A DNA stretch of 64,000 nucleotides from an uncultured Butyricicoccus sp. (GTDB lineage: Bacteria > Bacillota > Clostridia > Oscillospirales > Butyricicoccaceae), in NCBI GenBank assembly GCA_910584935.1, contig CAJUDU010000001.1, forward strand, positions 81,988-145,987, read 5' to 3'. This document shows, piece after piece, positions 26,032 through 34,824 of the stretch; within the stretch, counting starts at the first letter, position 1, and each line of letters starts with the position of its first letter. The translations under genes and the position numbers were made by a program. The notes under the pieces were generated by a model. The model did not search any database and had not been told where the DNA came from. It saw only the letters and a list, made by a program, of their open reading frames with translations.

Positions 26032-27327
26032 GTGGCAATAGAAGCTTTACTGATGATTCTGGTGGTACTGATAGTCCTTTTGGCAGTTGGCGTCCCGATT
26101 GCTTATGCAATCGGTATTTCTTCCCTTGCGGCGGTATTGCAGGCGGTACCGCTGGATATCTCAGTGGTCACAGGCGCGCAGCGTATTTTTGTCGGCATGA
26201 GTAAATTCAGCCTGACGGCAATCCCATTTTTCATTCTTGCGGGCAATTTAATGAACCAGGGCGGCATTGCAAAACGCCTTGTAGATTTTGTTATGGCGCT
26301 GCTGGGCAAAATGCCGGGGGCATTGCTGGTGACGAATATCGGTGCGAATGCGTTGTTTGGCGCCATTTCGGGTTCGGCATCAGCAGCGGCGGCAGCGGTT
26401 GGCAGCATGGTGGAAAAGGGCGAGGAAGAACAAGGCTATGATAAGGCATTATGTGCGGCAACCAATGGCGCGTCAGCCCCTGCGGGGCTGCTAATCCCGC
26501 CATCGAATGCGCTCATCACTTATTCACTTGCGGCAGGGGGCACATCGGTTGCGGCATTATTTTTAGCGGGATATGTGCCAGGACTGATTTGGGCAGTTGC
26601 CTGTATGGCTGCGGCGGTATTTTTCGCAAAAAGAAGAGGGTATCGGGGGGTGTCCAGCGGATGGAAAACCCTTGGCATGGCAACCTTAAAAGCATTGCCG
26701 GCATTATCACTGATTATTGTGGTAATCGGCGGGATTGTCGGCGGGATTTTCACAGCGACAGAAGGTTCCGCCATTGCGGTGGTATACGCGTTAATTTTGG
26801 GCATTTGTTATCGGAATATCACATTGCGTTCTTTTTGGGATATTACGATAGAAAGCGCTAAAATGAGTGGGATGATTGTTTTTTTAATCGGGGTATCCAA
26901 TATTTTAGGCTGGGTGATGGCATTTACGCAGATACCACAGGCGATTTCCGCAGCGCTGTTAGGGCTGACCAATAACCCGGTCATTATTTTGCTGATTATG
27001 AATATCATCCTGCTGATTGCAGGGACGTTTATGGATGTTACGCCTGCGATTTTAATTTTCACGCCATTGTTTTTACCAGTTGTGAAAACATTCGGGATGG
27101 ATTCGGTACAATTTGGATTAATCCTTGTTTATAATCTGTGCATTGGGAATATCACGCCGCCAGTTGGCAATACGTTATTTGTTGCGATTAAAGTGGGGCG
27201 GTCATCACTTGCCAAAGTGATGCCATATATGTTGGGATATTATGCAATGATTTTACTTGGCCTGCTGCTTGTGACTTATATACCGATGGTAAGTTTAGGG
27301 TTGCCACAGCTTGCGGGATTATTATAG
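26032..27327 (+). CDS. TRAP transporter large permease (DctM family)
   Basis: 431 residues, about 11-12 membrane segments, full length. Family landmarks: FFILAGNLMNQGGIAKRLVD, ALFGAISGSASAAAAAVGSM, PPSNALITYSLAAGG, and the C-terminal IGNITPPVGNTLFVA. It imports the substrate delivered by DctP. It starts with GTG, 5 bp after dctQ, and ends the operon. Confidence 0.95.
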   Translation: MAIEALLMILVVLIVLLAVGVPIAYAIGISSLAAVLQAVPLDISVVTGAQRIFVGMSKFSLTAIPFFILAGNLMNQGGIAKRLVDFVMALLGKMPGALLVTNIGANALFGAISGSASAAAAAVGSMVEKGEEEQGYDKALCAATNGASAPAGLLIPPSNALITYSLAAGGTSVAALFLAGYVPGLIWAVACMAAAVFFAKRRGYRGVSSGWKTLGMATLKALPALSLIIVVIGGIVGGIFTATEGSAIAVVYALILGICYRNITLRSFWDITIESAKMSGMIVFLIGVSNILGWVMAFTQIPQAISAALLGLTNNPVIILLIMNIILLIAGTFMDVTPAILIFTPLFLPVVKTFGMDSVQFGLILVYNLCIGNITPPVGNTLFVAIKVGRSSLAKVMPYMLGYYAMILLGLLLVTYIPMVSLGLPQLAGLL

Positions 27328-27360
27328 CCAGTATATGTTTTTTGGATTTTTGCAAAATAT

Positions 27361-27395
27361 ATGCCCAAAACCCGGCTGTTATGGGTTTTGGGCAT
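27361..27395. terminator. Terminator of the uronate/TRAP operon, possibly bidirectional
   Basis: ATGCCCAAAACCC and GGGTTTTGGGCAT form a 13 bp perfect stem with a 9 nt loop. The T tract is diffuse on both sides. It lies between convergent genes. Confidence 0.8.
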
Positions 27396-27410
27396 ATTGC
27401 ATGGTTTTAT

Positions 27411-28337
27411 TTATTGATGCAGCAAATCCAGATACTTTTGCTGTTCATCATCAGGGATTTTGATTATTTTCATAGCGTCCAAGGCAGAGCAATTAAGGCT
27501 TTGCATAATATTTTGAATGGATTTCAGATTCGCACGCGCTTCACCACGCATTATACCACGCACTTCACCACGTACTTCACCGCGCGCTTCAATTACATCA
27601 CTAAAATTACACATAGCGTTCATCTCCTTCCTTAACCCTTGTGTTAAATCAATTTCAAAGGTGTCTTGTAAGGTGGTTTGTTTTTCCTTTACTGTAAGTG
27701 TTGAGGAAAATACTGTGCTAAGCAGGCTTAATATATCAGGTTTTGCCTGCCCCTCAGCCTCCCCAAAACATATCATGATCACCGATAACAAATCATAATT
27801 TTCCTTGGCTTCTGCCAGTTCACCAACCATATTTTCTTTGGTAATCTGATACTTGGTGATGGTATTTGTTTTGTATTTTGGTGGGTTCATACAAATCCAA
27901 ATGGAATAGACTTTTTTAATTTTCCCATAATCATCCCCAGTAAATTCTGTGCCTTTTTGTGAGGATATAAGCCGGCAGCAATAATAAATGGCACGTTTAA
28001 TCAGCGGATAACCTGGATAAAAATTGTTTTGGGCTTCAATATTGATAATTAGCCTGATTTTTTCATGGGTATGTGGGACAACTGCTGTGAATTTGATATC
28101 ATAATAGATAACCCCTTCACTTTCAGAAATATCCTCTGTATTCATTCCTTTGATTGCTAACGCATCGGGAGATACCATTTCTGTACTGATTTCTGGTTCG
28201 CCTTCAATACACTGTATTACTTCATCAATGGTGCAGCCTTTATATTCGGTTAAACATTCCCGCATAATCCATGCTAAAATGGATTTTTCGGATAAGATCC
28301 TTTTACAAGCGGCATCATATTTTGTTTTATCGTTCAT
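27411..28337 (-). CDS. Rpn family recombination-promoting nuclease / PD-(D/E)XK putative transposase
   Basis: 308 residues. The N-terminal part reads YDAACKRILSEKSILAWIMR, then YYDIKFTAVV and IRLIINIEAQNNFYPGYPLI, the D...E-x-Q nuclease core of the Rpn/PDDEXK_2 family, followed by RAIYYCCRLI. These proteins are often multicopy and nick DNA to promote RecA-independent recombination. The C-terminal third carries RGEVRGEVRGIMRGEA repeats, common in this family. The gene looks more AT-rich than its neighbours, which fits horizontal spread. Confidence 0.88.
   Translation of the reverse strand: MNDKTKYDAACKRILSEKSILAWIMRECLTEYKGCTIDEVIQCIEGEPEISTEMVSPDALAIKGMNTEDISESEGVIYYDIKFTAVVPHTHEKIRLIINIEAQNNFYPGYPLIKRAIYYCCRLISSQKGTEFTGDDYGKIKKVYSIWICMNPPKYKTNTITKYQITKENMVGELAEAKENYDLLSVIMICFGEAEGQAKPDILSLLSTVFSSTLTVKEKQTTLQDTFEIDLTQGLRKEMNAMCNFSDVIEARGEVRGEVRGIMRGEARANLKSIQNIMQSLNCSALDAMKIIKIPDDEQQKYLDLLHQ
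27539..27586 (-). repeat. Four 12 bp tandem repeats inside the Rpn gene
   Basis: CTTCACCACGCA-type units, four in a row, code for the RGEV/RGIM/RGEA peptide repeats. Copy number could vary by slippage. Confidence 0.75.
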
Positions 28338-28443
28338 ATCTATATTCCTATCCTGGTATCTTTACTATATACGAAATTGCCGCGAAAATCAATGTCTGAT
28401 TGGTAAAATAAATATCCAATTTTGTTTGGCACGCAATCGCATA

Positions 28444-28477
28444 AAAAGGGGAGAGGATAAAACGCCTCTCCCCTTTG
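28444..28477 (-). terminator. Rho-independent terminator of the DUF362 gene
   Basis: AAAGGGGAGAGG and CCTCTCCCCTTT stem, followed by a T run on the minus strand. Confidence 0.9.
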
Positions 28478-28480
28478 TGC

Positions 28481-29596
28481 TTAAATTTTCACCAGTTCAT
28501 ATGCGCGGGTACCTAGTCCAATCTTTTCCCCATGGATGAGTGCTGCTTCCCAGTTGGTATCTGGGTGTGCCATTTGAAATTTATCTTTCGAAGAGCATCC
28601 GCATGGCGGATTTTGCCCAATGATAGACGCGGGGTTGACTGGCATGGCATTCACCGCGTCAATACACGCCTGGTCAAGTGCAACCGGGTCAAAGGATGCA
28701 AACATACCGACATTTGGAACAATCGGTATGTCATTTTCCGCATGGCAGTCACAGTTTGGTGATACATCAATCACCAGCGAGATATGGAAGCATGGGCGTC
28801 CGTCCACAACCGCTTTGGTATATTCCGCAATTTTATAATTGAGCACATCAAATGATTCATCATAATTACAACCAATGGCGTCTCGTGGGCACATGGCAAT
28901 GCACCGCCCACAGCCGACACATTTGTTATGGTCAATGGATGCTTTTTTATTCTGGATGGATAATCCTTCATGCGCACAGATTTTCATGCACATCCCACAG
29001 CCAACACAGAGGCTTGGGTCAACCGAAGGTTTGCCCGCATTATGTTGTTCCATTTTGCCGGCGCGGGAACCGCTTCCCATCCCAACGTTTTTCAAGCAGC
29101 CGCCAAACCCAGCATTTTCATGTCCTTTGAAATGCGTCAGTGAGATAAACACATCCGCATCCATAATGGCACGCCCAATTTTTGCTTCTTTGATATATTC
29201 CCCGCCTGCCACAGGCACGCAGACTTCATCTGTCCCTTTAATGCCATCAGCAATAATCACATGGCAGCCAGTCGAAAATGGCGTAAAACCATTGAGATAT
29301 GCCGCGTCAATATGTTCCAGCCCATTTTTCCGCCCGCCGACATATAAGGTATTGCAGTCGGTTAAAAATGGCTTGCCGCCCGCGTCCTTGACAAAATCCG
29401 CAACGGGTTTTGCCCAGTTAGGACGCAGATATGCCAAATTGCCTGGTTCGCCAAAATGCAGTTTAATCGCGACAAATTTCCGGTCAAAATCAATATCGCC
29501 CATACCTGCCACAGCCATTAACCGCGCCAGTTTTTGCTGTAAGTTTTCTGTCAGTGAAGTGCGGAAATCAGCAAAATATACTTTTGATTTTTCCAT
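28481..29596 (-). CDS. DUF362 domain protein with two [4Fe-4S] ferredoxin motifs
   Basis: 371 residues, common in anaerobes. The DUF362 part occupies about 1-180 and returns after the ferredoxin segment: VAIKLHFGEPGNLAYLRP, then FLTDCNTLYVGGRKNG, and SLTHFKGHENAGFGGCLKNVGMG. The ferredoxin insert has two classical clusters, CVGCGMCMKIC and CVGCGRCIAMC, each with a later partner Cys-Pro or Cys-Ala. An electron-transfer role is likely, but the reaction is unknown. Monocistronic. Confidence 0.93.
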   Translation of the reverse strand: MEKSKVYFADFRTSLTENLQQKLARLMAVAGMGDIDFDRKFVAIKLHFGEPGNLAYLRPNWAKPVADFVKDAGGKPFLTDCNTLYVGGRKNGLEHIDAAYLNGFTPFSTGCHVIIADGIKGTDEVCVPVAGGEYIKEAKIGRAIMDADVFISLTHFKGHENAGFGGCLKNVGMGSGSRAGKMEQHNAGKPSVDPSLCVGCGMCMKICAHEGLSIQNKKASIDHNKCVGCGRCIAMCPRDAIGCNYDESFDVLNYKIAEYTKAVVDGRPCFHISLVIDVSPNCDCHAENDIPIVPNVGMFASFDPVALDQACIDAVNAMPVNPASIIGQNPPCGCSSKDKFQMAHPDTNWEAALIHGEKIGLGTRAYELVKI

Positions 29597-29677
29597 TTGT
29601 GTTCTCCTTTCAAACCAGGGAAAGCCTCATGATAATATCCACTTTAACATATGGAGTACACTCTAAGTCAAGCACAT

Positions 29678-30718
29678 TTATACCACATTGACAATCTGGA
29701 ATCCGGCTGCTTTTTTTAACCGGTTGGCAACTGCCAGCCCTAACCCTTCATCTGATGGGCACTGCGCCCAGATTTCATCGACATATACAGGGTCAAAGGC
29801 ACGTAGTGCGTCAAAAATGCACCGGGCTTGGGTCTGTACATCCTCTGCTGCACCAATAATCCGCCGTTCATGTAAGTCAAACTGGAATGCACATTCTGAG
29901 AAACAAATAATCCCCGCCATTAATGACGCGTGGCGGGTGATATATGCCGCAGTGCGTTCAGGGTCGCCGCAAACAACCGTAACCGGTATATCCGGCGCAT
30001 AATGCCGGTATTTCATCCCAGGGGCAGAAACCTGTACATCATCACCGATTTGTTCCCGCAGAGCGCGGTCAATATCCACTTTGCCCAGTATCTTTTCCAA
30101 TTGTTCCAGCGAAACCCCACCGGGGCGCAGCAGGCGCGGCGTTTGTCCAATGAGTGAAATCACAGTGGATTCCACACCAACCGCACAGGGCCCGCCCTCA
30201 ACAATGGCAGGGATTTTACCGCCTAAGTCTAATCGCACATGTCTGGATGTTGTGGTGGATGGGCGCCCGGATAAGTTGGCGGACGGCGCCGCAAGCGGCA
30301 AGCCGCATTCCCGAATCAGTGCCCGCGCAACTGGGTGCGAGGGCAGGCGGATACCAACAGTATCCAGTCCTGCGCTGACAACATCTGGGATACAATCCGC
30401 TTTGGGCAGAATCATGGTAAGCGGCCCTGGCCAAAAAGCGGCGGCAAGCTGCCGCGCCGTTTCCGGCACCGTGCGCACAAGCCCTTGCAGCTGTTCCACA
30501 TCTGCAATATGCACAATGAGGGGGTTGTCCTGTGGGCGCCCTTTGGCTTCAAAGATTTTTTTCACAGCATCAGGGTTCAGTGCGTTTGCGGCAAGCCCAT
30601 AAACCGTTTCCGTTGGCATACCAACCACTTCCCCGGCGCGCAGCAAAGCGGCAGCCTGCCCTAATGCGTCCGGGTTTTTTACCGGGTTCAGCAATAAGGT
30701 TTTCAATATATTTCTCAA
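29678..30718 (-). CDS. L-threonylcarbamoyladenylate synthase (Sua5/YrdC family, with Sua5 C-terminal domain)
   Basis: About 346 residues. It makes threonylcarbamoyl-AMP from Thr, bicarbonate and ATP for the t6A37 modification of ANN-decoding tRNAs, usually an essential step. YrdC domain about 15-205: GEVVGMPTETVYGLAANA, KIFEAKGRPQDNPLIVH, FWPGPLTMIL, and AAPSANLSGRPS. The Sua5 extension follows (about 250-340). Start is uncertain: TTG 30718 or TTG 30706, both behind GAAGGGA. A sigma-A promoter (TTGACT-18-TATAAT) lies upstream. Confidence 0.93.
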   Translation of the reverse strand: MRNILKTLLLNPVKNPDALGQAAALLRAGEVVGMPTETVYGLAANALNPDAVKKIFEAKGRPQDNPLIVHIADVEQLQGLVRTVPETARQLAAAFWPGPLTMILPKADCIPDVVSAGLDTVGIRLPSHPVARALIRECGLPLAAPSANLSGRPSTTTSRHVRLDLGGKIPAIVEGGPCAVGVESTVISLIGQTPRLLRPGGVSLEQLEKILGKVDIDRALREQIGDDVQVSAPGMKYRHYAPDIPVTVVCGDPERTAAYITRHASLMAGIICFSECAFQFDLHERRIIGAAEDVQTQARCIFDALRAFDPVYVDEIWAQCPSDEGLGLAVANRLKKAAGFQIVNVV

Positions 30719-30733
30719 TCCCTTCGATATCTA

Positions 30734-30760
30734 CCCCCATGCCGGTTTGCCGCCTGGGGG
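30734..30760. other. Strong hairpin in the leader of the Sua5-type gene
   Basis: CCCCCA and TGGGGG flank an internally G/C-rich loop. On the plus strand a T run follows, which would stop antisense transcription. On the minus strand it lies in the 5' leader just before the ribosome binding site. Confidence 0.5.
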
Positions 30761-30908
30761 ATTTTTTCTTTTGCATTTTGATGGTTGTATTTCTATTATA
30801 CAGTCTGCATATATGGAAAGTCAAAAATAATACAGCATAGCCCCTTAAATTTTAATGTGCCCTATGATATAATAAACAAAATACCATATTTGAAAGGTGA
30901 AAAAAGGG

Positions 30909-31937
30909 ATGCAGCTTCTCAGGAAAATCCAGAAACAAGGACATACCCTTCATGCGGAGGCGCTTGCTGACTTTTGCCGCCAGATGGGCAGGCTGCTGCG
31001 CCGTGGGCGTTCGCCCAGCGAATGCTTTGCGGCAATGGCTGGCAGGGCAGATTCTCCCGCCGGAGAACGGATGTGTTTGGAAATGCGGCAGTATGTGCAA
31101 AATGATACGGTATCTGGCGCGATGCGCAAAACCGGCGTATTCCCGGATTATGTATGTGATATGGTGCAGCGCGGCGAGCAATCCGGCAGGACAGAAGAAA
31201 ACTTTGCAACCCTTGCCACATATTTTGAGCGGGAACGGGTGGCAAGCGCCAGCCTTAGCGGGCGCGCGACCTATCCGGCAGTCATGGCAGCGCTTTCCAC
31301 AGCAATTTTAATTGTGGCAAGTGGTTTTGCGCTGCCTGTTTTTGCTGACCAGTTTGCGGCGCTTGGCTTATCCTTTTCGCCGTTTGCGCGCGGCGCAATG
31401 GCAGCAGGCAAATGGCTTTCCGGCTTTTCTGGGCTTGCTTTGGCAGGCATTGCGTTTGCTGGGACATTATTATATCTAATGCTGCAAAACAGCGGATGGA
31501 AAATGTTTGAAAATACGGCGCTTGCCCGCAAAATGGCAGCGGGCAGGTTTGTCGCGGCGCTTGCCATGTTTTGCCGGTGCGGTGTGCCTGAAAATGCTGC
31601 CATTGAATATGCCGCCGCATTATCCAGCCATCCGGAAATTGCGGGCGCGGTATCCCGAATACATGAAAAGCTGGACGCTGGACGTCCACTGCCTGCGGCG
31701 CTGGCTTCCAGCGGTTTGGTCACTGGGATTGCGCTTGGGCGGCTGCGTGCCGCCGGGCAGGCGGAATTTATGTTGGATGAAGCTGCCGCACGCATGGCGG
31801 CGGATACCTCCGCACGGATGGAGCGGTTATTATCCCGGCTGGAACCGGTGATTGTTTTGCTGCTCAGCGCGGCGGCTGGTGCGATTATGTTGTCTGTGAT
31901 GCTGCCGCTGCTGGGCGGGCTGGCGGCAATGGGATAA
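30909..31937 (+). CDS. Type II secretion / type IV pilus F family membrane protein (GspF/PilC-like)
   Basis: About 342 residues with two T2SSF domains: the first about 20-140 (FCRQMGRLLRRGRSPSECFA, VCDMVQRGEQSGRTEENFAT), the second about 220-330 (MAAGRFVAALAMFCRCGVP, ending with a membrane segment VIVLLLSAAAGAIMLSVMLP). Three membrane segments. GspF/PilC is the platform for pseudopilus assembly. Start ATG 30909 behind AAAGGTG. First gene of a five-gene operon; no secretion ATPase gene is adjacent. Confidence 0.88.
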   Translation: MQLLRKIQKQGHTLHAEALADFCRQMGRLLRRGRSPSECFAAMAGRADSPAGERMCLEMRQYVQNDTVSGAMRKTGVFPDYVCDMVQRGEQSGRTEENFATLATYFERERVASASLSGRATYPAVMAALSTAILIVASGFALPVFADQFAALGLSFSPFARGAMAAGKWLSGFSGLALAGIAFAGTLLYLMLQNSGWKMFENTALARKMAAGRFVAALAMFCRCGVPENAAIEYAAALSSHPEIAGAVSRIHEKLDAGRPLPAALASSGLVTGIALGRLRAAGQAEFMLDEAAARMAADTSARMERLLSRLEPVIVLLLSAAAGAIMLSVMLPLLGGLAAMG

Positions 31938-31955
31938 AATAAAGGGGGAAAAGCA

Positions 31956-32261
31956 TTGCGTCAAATTGCCAAAAGCCTGCTGACTGCCTGTTTGATTTTC
32001 CTGCTTTTCTGCGGCGGGATTTTTATCATCAGCGATTGGATGGCAACCGAAGGGCGGCGCGCCTTGCAGCATGAACTCGAACTTGCTGTGCAGCACTGTT
32101 ATGCTGTAGAAGGGCGGTACCCGCCCAGCCTGCGCTATTTGGAACGCCATTATGGTATCCGTACCGCAAACCGGCGCTATCAGGTCGAATACCGCAGTAT
32201 TTCCGAAGGCCATGCGCCAGAAATCCGGGTCAAACGGGTGGAAGGGGGCGCTTGGGCATGA
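31956..32261 (+). CDS. Small pilin-like/pseudopilin protein
   Basis: 101 residues: short positive N-terminus, one hydrophobic helix (about 7-28), then a small globular part. It lacks a clear prepilin peptidase site (G-F-x-x-x-E), so it may be a divergent minor pseudopilin. TTG start behind GGGGG. It ends in ATGA overlap with the next gene. Confidence 0.65.
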   Translation: MRQIAKSLLTACLIFLLFCGGIFIISDWMATEGRRALQHELELAVQHCYAVEGRYPPSLRYLERHYGIRTANRRYQVEYRSISEGHAPEIRVKRVEGGAWA

Positions 32262-32737
32262 AAAGATGGCGAATTGTCCGTGATCCAGTCCATCAGGCTG
32301 GCAGGACATTTGTACTCGCGTTTTTTTTAACATTTACGATATTAGGGGTGCTGCTGACCATGCAGGCAGTCCGGGTGTTCCATGGCATTGACCAGCGTGC
32401 GCTGGATACTCATACCCGCGCTGTGCCGCTTGCCTATCTTACAGGCGCTGTGCGCCGCGCAGATGCCACAGGCGGGATTGGTATTGCATTCCTGCCAGAT
32501 GGCGAACAGGCATTGCGTACCCGTGAAAACGGGCATACTTGGTTTTATATCTGCCGGAACGGTTATTTATGTAAGCAAGGTTATGGGCGCGATGCGGATA
32601 CCGCAGCGCGTTTGTGCCGCGCAGGCACCATGCGCCTGCGCTGGCTGGGCGGCACAATCTGTGTCGATTATACCGCGCCGGATGGCGGCAAAGCCACATT
32701 GCTGCTTTGCCAGCGCGGGATAGGGGGGACGGCATGA
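32258..32737 (+). CDS. Pseudopilin-operon protein, DUF4860-like
   Basis: 159 residues: cytoplasmic positive N-terminus, a single membrane helix (TFVLAFFLTFTILGVLLTMQ, about 17-36), then an outside domain with a conserved-looking YLTGAVRRADATG segment. This resembles the DUF4860 proteins that accompany GspF homologues in clostridia; the match is by pattern only. It overlaps both neighbours by 4 bp, so all are co-translated. Confidence 0.65.
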   Translation: MKRWRIVRDPVHQAGRTFVLAFFLTFTILGVLLTMQAVRVFHGIDQRALDTHTRAVPLAYLTGAVRRADATGGIGIAFLPDGEQALRTRENGHTWFYICRNGYLCKQGYGRDADTAARLCRAGTMRLRWLGGTICVDYTAPDGGKATLLLCQRGIGGTA

Positions 32738-33174
32738 AACGGTTAAGCCGCACAAGATTATTCCTGCTGGAAATGATGGTCAATCTGCTTGTGTTCTGTG
32801 TTGGCGCGGCAATCTGCCTGATGGCATTTGCTAAGGCGTATGCGCTCAGCGCGGAAAGCCGTGTGTTGTCCCAGGCACAGCGCACCGCGGAAAATGCCGC
32901 TATGGCATTGCGGTCGCTGGATGGCGATTTATCCGCGCTGCCTTATCTTTTGGATGGGCAAATGCAAGAGGGAAAGTTTATCGCATGGTACAGCCAGGAC
33001 TGGCAGCCTGTGACGGAAGAAAACAGCATTTATCAAATGGAAGTATCTGCGGAAATGGGGGACAACCATGTGTTAAACCTGAGAATTATCATATATTCCC
33101 CTGCGCATGAAGCAGTGCTCACCCTGCCGCTGCGCCAATATACTGGGGACGCCCAAAAAAGGGGGAACATATGA
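32734..33174 (+). CDS. Minor pilin-like protein, membrane-anchored
   Basis: 146 residues. RLSRTRLFLLEMMVNLLVFC reads like a pilin N-terminus (L-L-E-M-M-V, Glu near position 13 before the hydrophobic helix), although the usual Gly before the cut is missing. The rest is a small alpha/beta part. Coupled by ATGA overlap. Confidence 0.65.
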   Translation: MKRLSRTRLFLLEMMVNLLVFCVGAAICLMAFAKAYALSAESRVLSQAQRTAENAAMALRSLDGDLSALPYLLDGQMQEGKFIAWYSQDWQPVTEENSIYQMEVSAEMGDNHVLNLRIIIYSPAHEAVLTLPLRQYTGDAQKRGNI

Positions 33175-33578
33175 AAAAACATAGAAGCAGCCTTGCTGTT
33201 GGCTTTCCAACCATTGTGAACCTTTTGCTGCTGCTTGCTTTTACCTGTCTGGCGCTTTTATCGCTCAGCCGCGCCAAAGCTGACCAGATGGCAGCTCGTC
33301 ATAGCTGGCGGGTTTCCAGCGGGTATTTCCAGGCGGACAGCCGCGCTGAGCAGCTTCTTGGTGCGATGGAAGAAACTTTTGCCTTGCCGCCCGGCGAGGC
33401 AGGCGTTGAGATTGAAGCTTGGCTCAATGACCAAGGGATTGCCGCATTTTATGACCAGACAGCAGCATTGCTGTCTTTTACCTTGCCTGCTGGCGAGGCT
33501 GGGACACTGCAAATCACGCTGCATCTGCTGCCAAATGGGTTTGAAATTACCGAATGGCGGCTGGCGCCTCATGGATAA
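33171..33578 (+). CDS. Membrane-anchored pilin-like protein, last of the operon
   Basis: 135 residues with a membrane helix at about 11-33 (GFPTIVNLLLLLAFTCLALL), followed by a helix and a small beta-rich part. Overlaps the previous gene by 4 bp. A role in the same pseudopilus-like assembly is inferred from position. Confidence 0.65.
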   Translation: MKKHRSSLAVGFPTIVNLLLLLAFTCLALLSLSRAKADQMAARHSWRVSSGYFQADSRAEQLLGAMEETFALPPGEAGVEIEAWLNDQGIAAFYDQTAALLSFTLPAGEAGTLQITLHLLPNGFEITEWRLAPHG

Positions 33579-33590
33579 GCAAATTCATAA

Positions 33591-33637
33591 ACCGGACGTA
33601 ATATCCTGTTGGGATAATTGCGTCCGGTAATTTTTTT
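33591..33637 (+). terminator. Rho-independent terminator of the pseudopilin operon
   Basis: ACCGGACG and CGTCCGGT form the stem, followed by AA and seven T. Confidence 0.88.
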
Positions 33638-33656
33638 GCCCATAGCTGGCATCGGG

Positions 33657-33950
33657 TTATCCACAGCTAAAGACTTATTATCCACAAGGTTATCCACACA
33701 GGTTTGATACAACATAGGATACAAAACGTAATATGAATATAAAAATATTACAAAATGTCGATTCGCAAATGTCGCGTTTATCCACTTTCCGCACAGTTTT
33801 ATGCACAGGAATTATTACAGTTTGTAACCAGTTTGTAAAGTTGCTTGGCAGAATAAGCAGCTTTTTTGTCGATGCTTTGCGATAAAGCTGTGAATGCTGT
33901 GGATAACTTTGTGCAAAACGAAGATTGCCTGTGCATAACTTTGTGGATAT
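33657..33950. other. DnaA-box cluster (oriC-like or DnaA-titration region)
   Basis: In 294 bp of the 565 bp gene-free stretch 33579-34143 there are exact DnaA boxes TTATCCACA at 33657, 33678 and 33690 (plus) and 33898 (minus). One-mismatch boxes start at 33778, 33799, 33930 and 33942, and a TTTTGCACA at 33910. Left-side boxes face right and right-side boxes face left, with an AT-rich core (about 33705-33780). No dnaA gene is adjacent. Confidence 0.8.
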
Positions 33951-34143
33951 GTTGATAACCATACGTTATTACGCAGGTGGTTTGCCGCGAAAGCCTATTT
34001 TGCTTATAACCCACTGTAATGATGCCCGCCGGATATTTCCATGGGGGAAAAGGGTAAAGATAGGATTAACCCAACGGGTGTGTATAATCCAGGCAGGCTT
34101 GTGGTATGCTGAAAACGGAATATCGAAAGGGGTTTTGAATCAA

Positions 34144-34824
34144 ATGAATGAAGAAAACACACCTGTGCAGGGCAATGAAGCCCCGGAACATGACAGCATT
34201 ACGCAAACCGGTTCAGTCACTGCCCGCAATGCACATGGCACAATCCACTGTATTACCATCGTTGGGCAGATTGAAGGGCATATGGAGGCGCCGCAGGCGA
34301 CGAAAACCACAAAATATGAACACATTATCCCACAAATCACCGCTGTAGAAGAAGCTGATGACATTGACGGCCTGCTGATTCTGCTCAATACCGTAGGTGG
34401 GGATGTGGAAGCTGGGCTTGCCATTGCCGAGCTGATTGCCGGTATGCACAAGCCGACGGTTTCCCTTGTGCTTGGCGGCGGGCATTCTATTGGCGTGCCG
34501 TTGGCAGTTGCCGCAAAACAGTCCTTTATTGCGCCGTCTGCGGCAATGACAATTCATCCGGTGCGCATGAATGGCACAGTGATTGCTTCGCCGCAGACGT
34601 ATGCTTATTTTCGTTCCATTCAGGAACGCATTACCGCGTTTGTAACACAGCATTCCCATATCAGCCCCGCCGCCTTTACCAACCTCATGATGGCAACCGA
34701 TAATATGTCCGCAGATGTCGGCACTGTGATAGGTGGGCAGGAAGCGGTTGCGCATGGGCTGATTGGGCGTGTAGGCAGCTTGGCAGACGCGCTGGACGCT
34801 CTGCATGGCATGATTCGCAAGTGA
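34144..34824 (+). CDS. TepA/ClpP-like serine protease
   Basis: 226 residues, the ClpP-related translocation-enhancing protein family (B. subtilis TepA/YmfB). Core motifs: DGLLILLNTVGGDVEAGLAI, the nucleophile Ser in LGGGHSIGVPLA, and the catalytic His in AAMTIHPVRMNG. It may process signal peptides or assist export. Elsewhere in clostridia it neighbours ftsK; here it does not. GAAAGGGG precedes ATG 34144. The 3' end abuts an opposite small gene without a gap. Confidence 0.88.
   Translation: MNEENTPVQGNEAPEHDSITQTGSVTARNAHGTIHCITIVGQIEGHMEAPQATKTTKYEHIIPQITAVEEADDIDGLLILLNTVGGDVEAGLAIAELIAGMHKPTVSLVLGGGHSIGVPLAVAAKQSFIAPSAAMTIHPVRMNGTVIASPQTYAYFRSIQERITAFVTQHSHISPAAFTNLMMATDNMSADVGTVIGGQEAVAHGLIGRVGSLADALDALHGMIRK

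Noticed and set aside
18841..27338. A 12 bp direct repeat AGCCAGTATATG at 18841 and about 27327 as possible att sites
   Set aside because: No longer homology, the recombinase lies outside the interval, and the second copy follows directly after a stop codon; probably chance.
33657..33950. Calling the DnaA-box cluster oriC outright
   Set aside because: No dnaA/dnaN nearby, no change in gene strand bias, and the parB-serS order suggests the origin is left of the window. Kept as an open finding.
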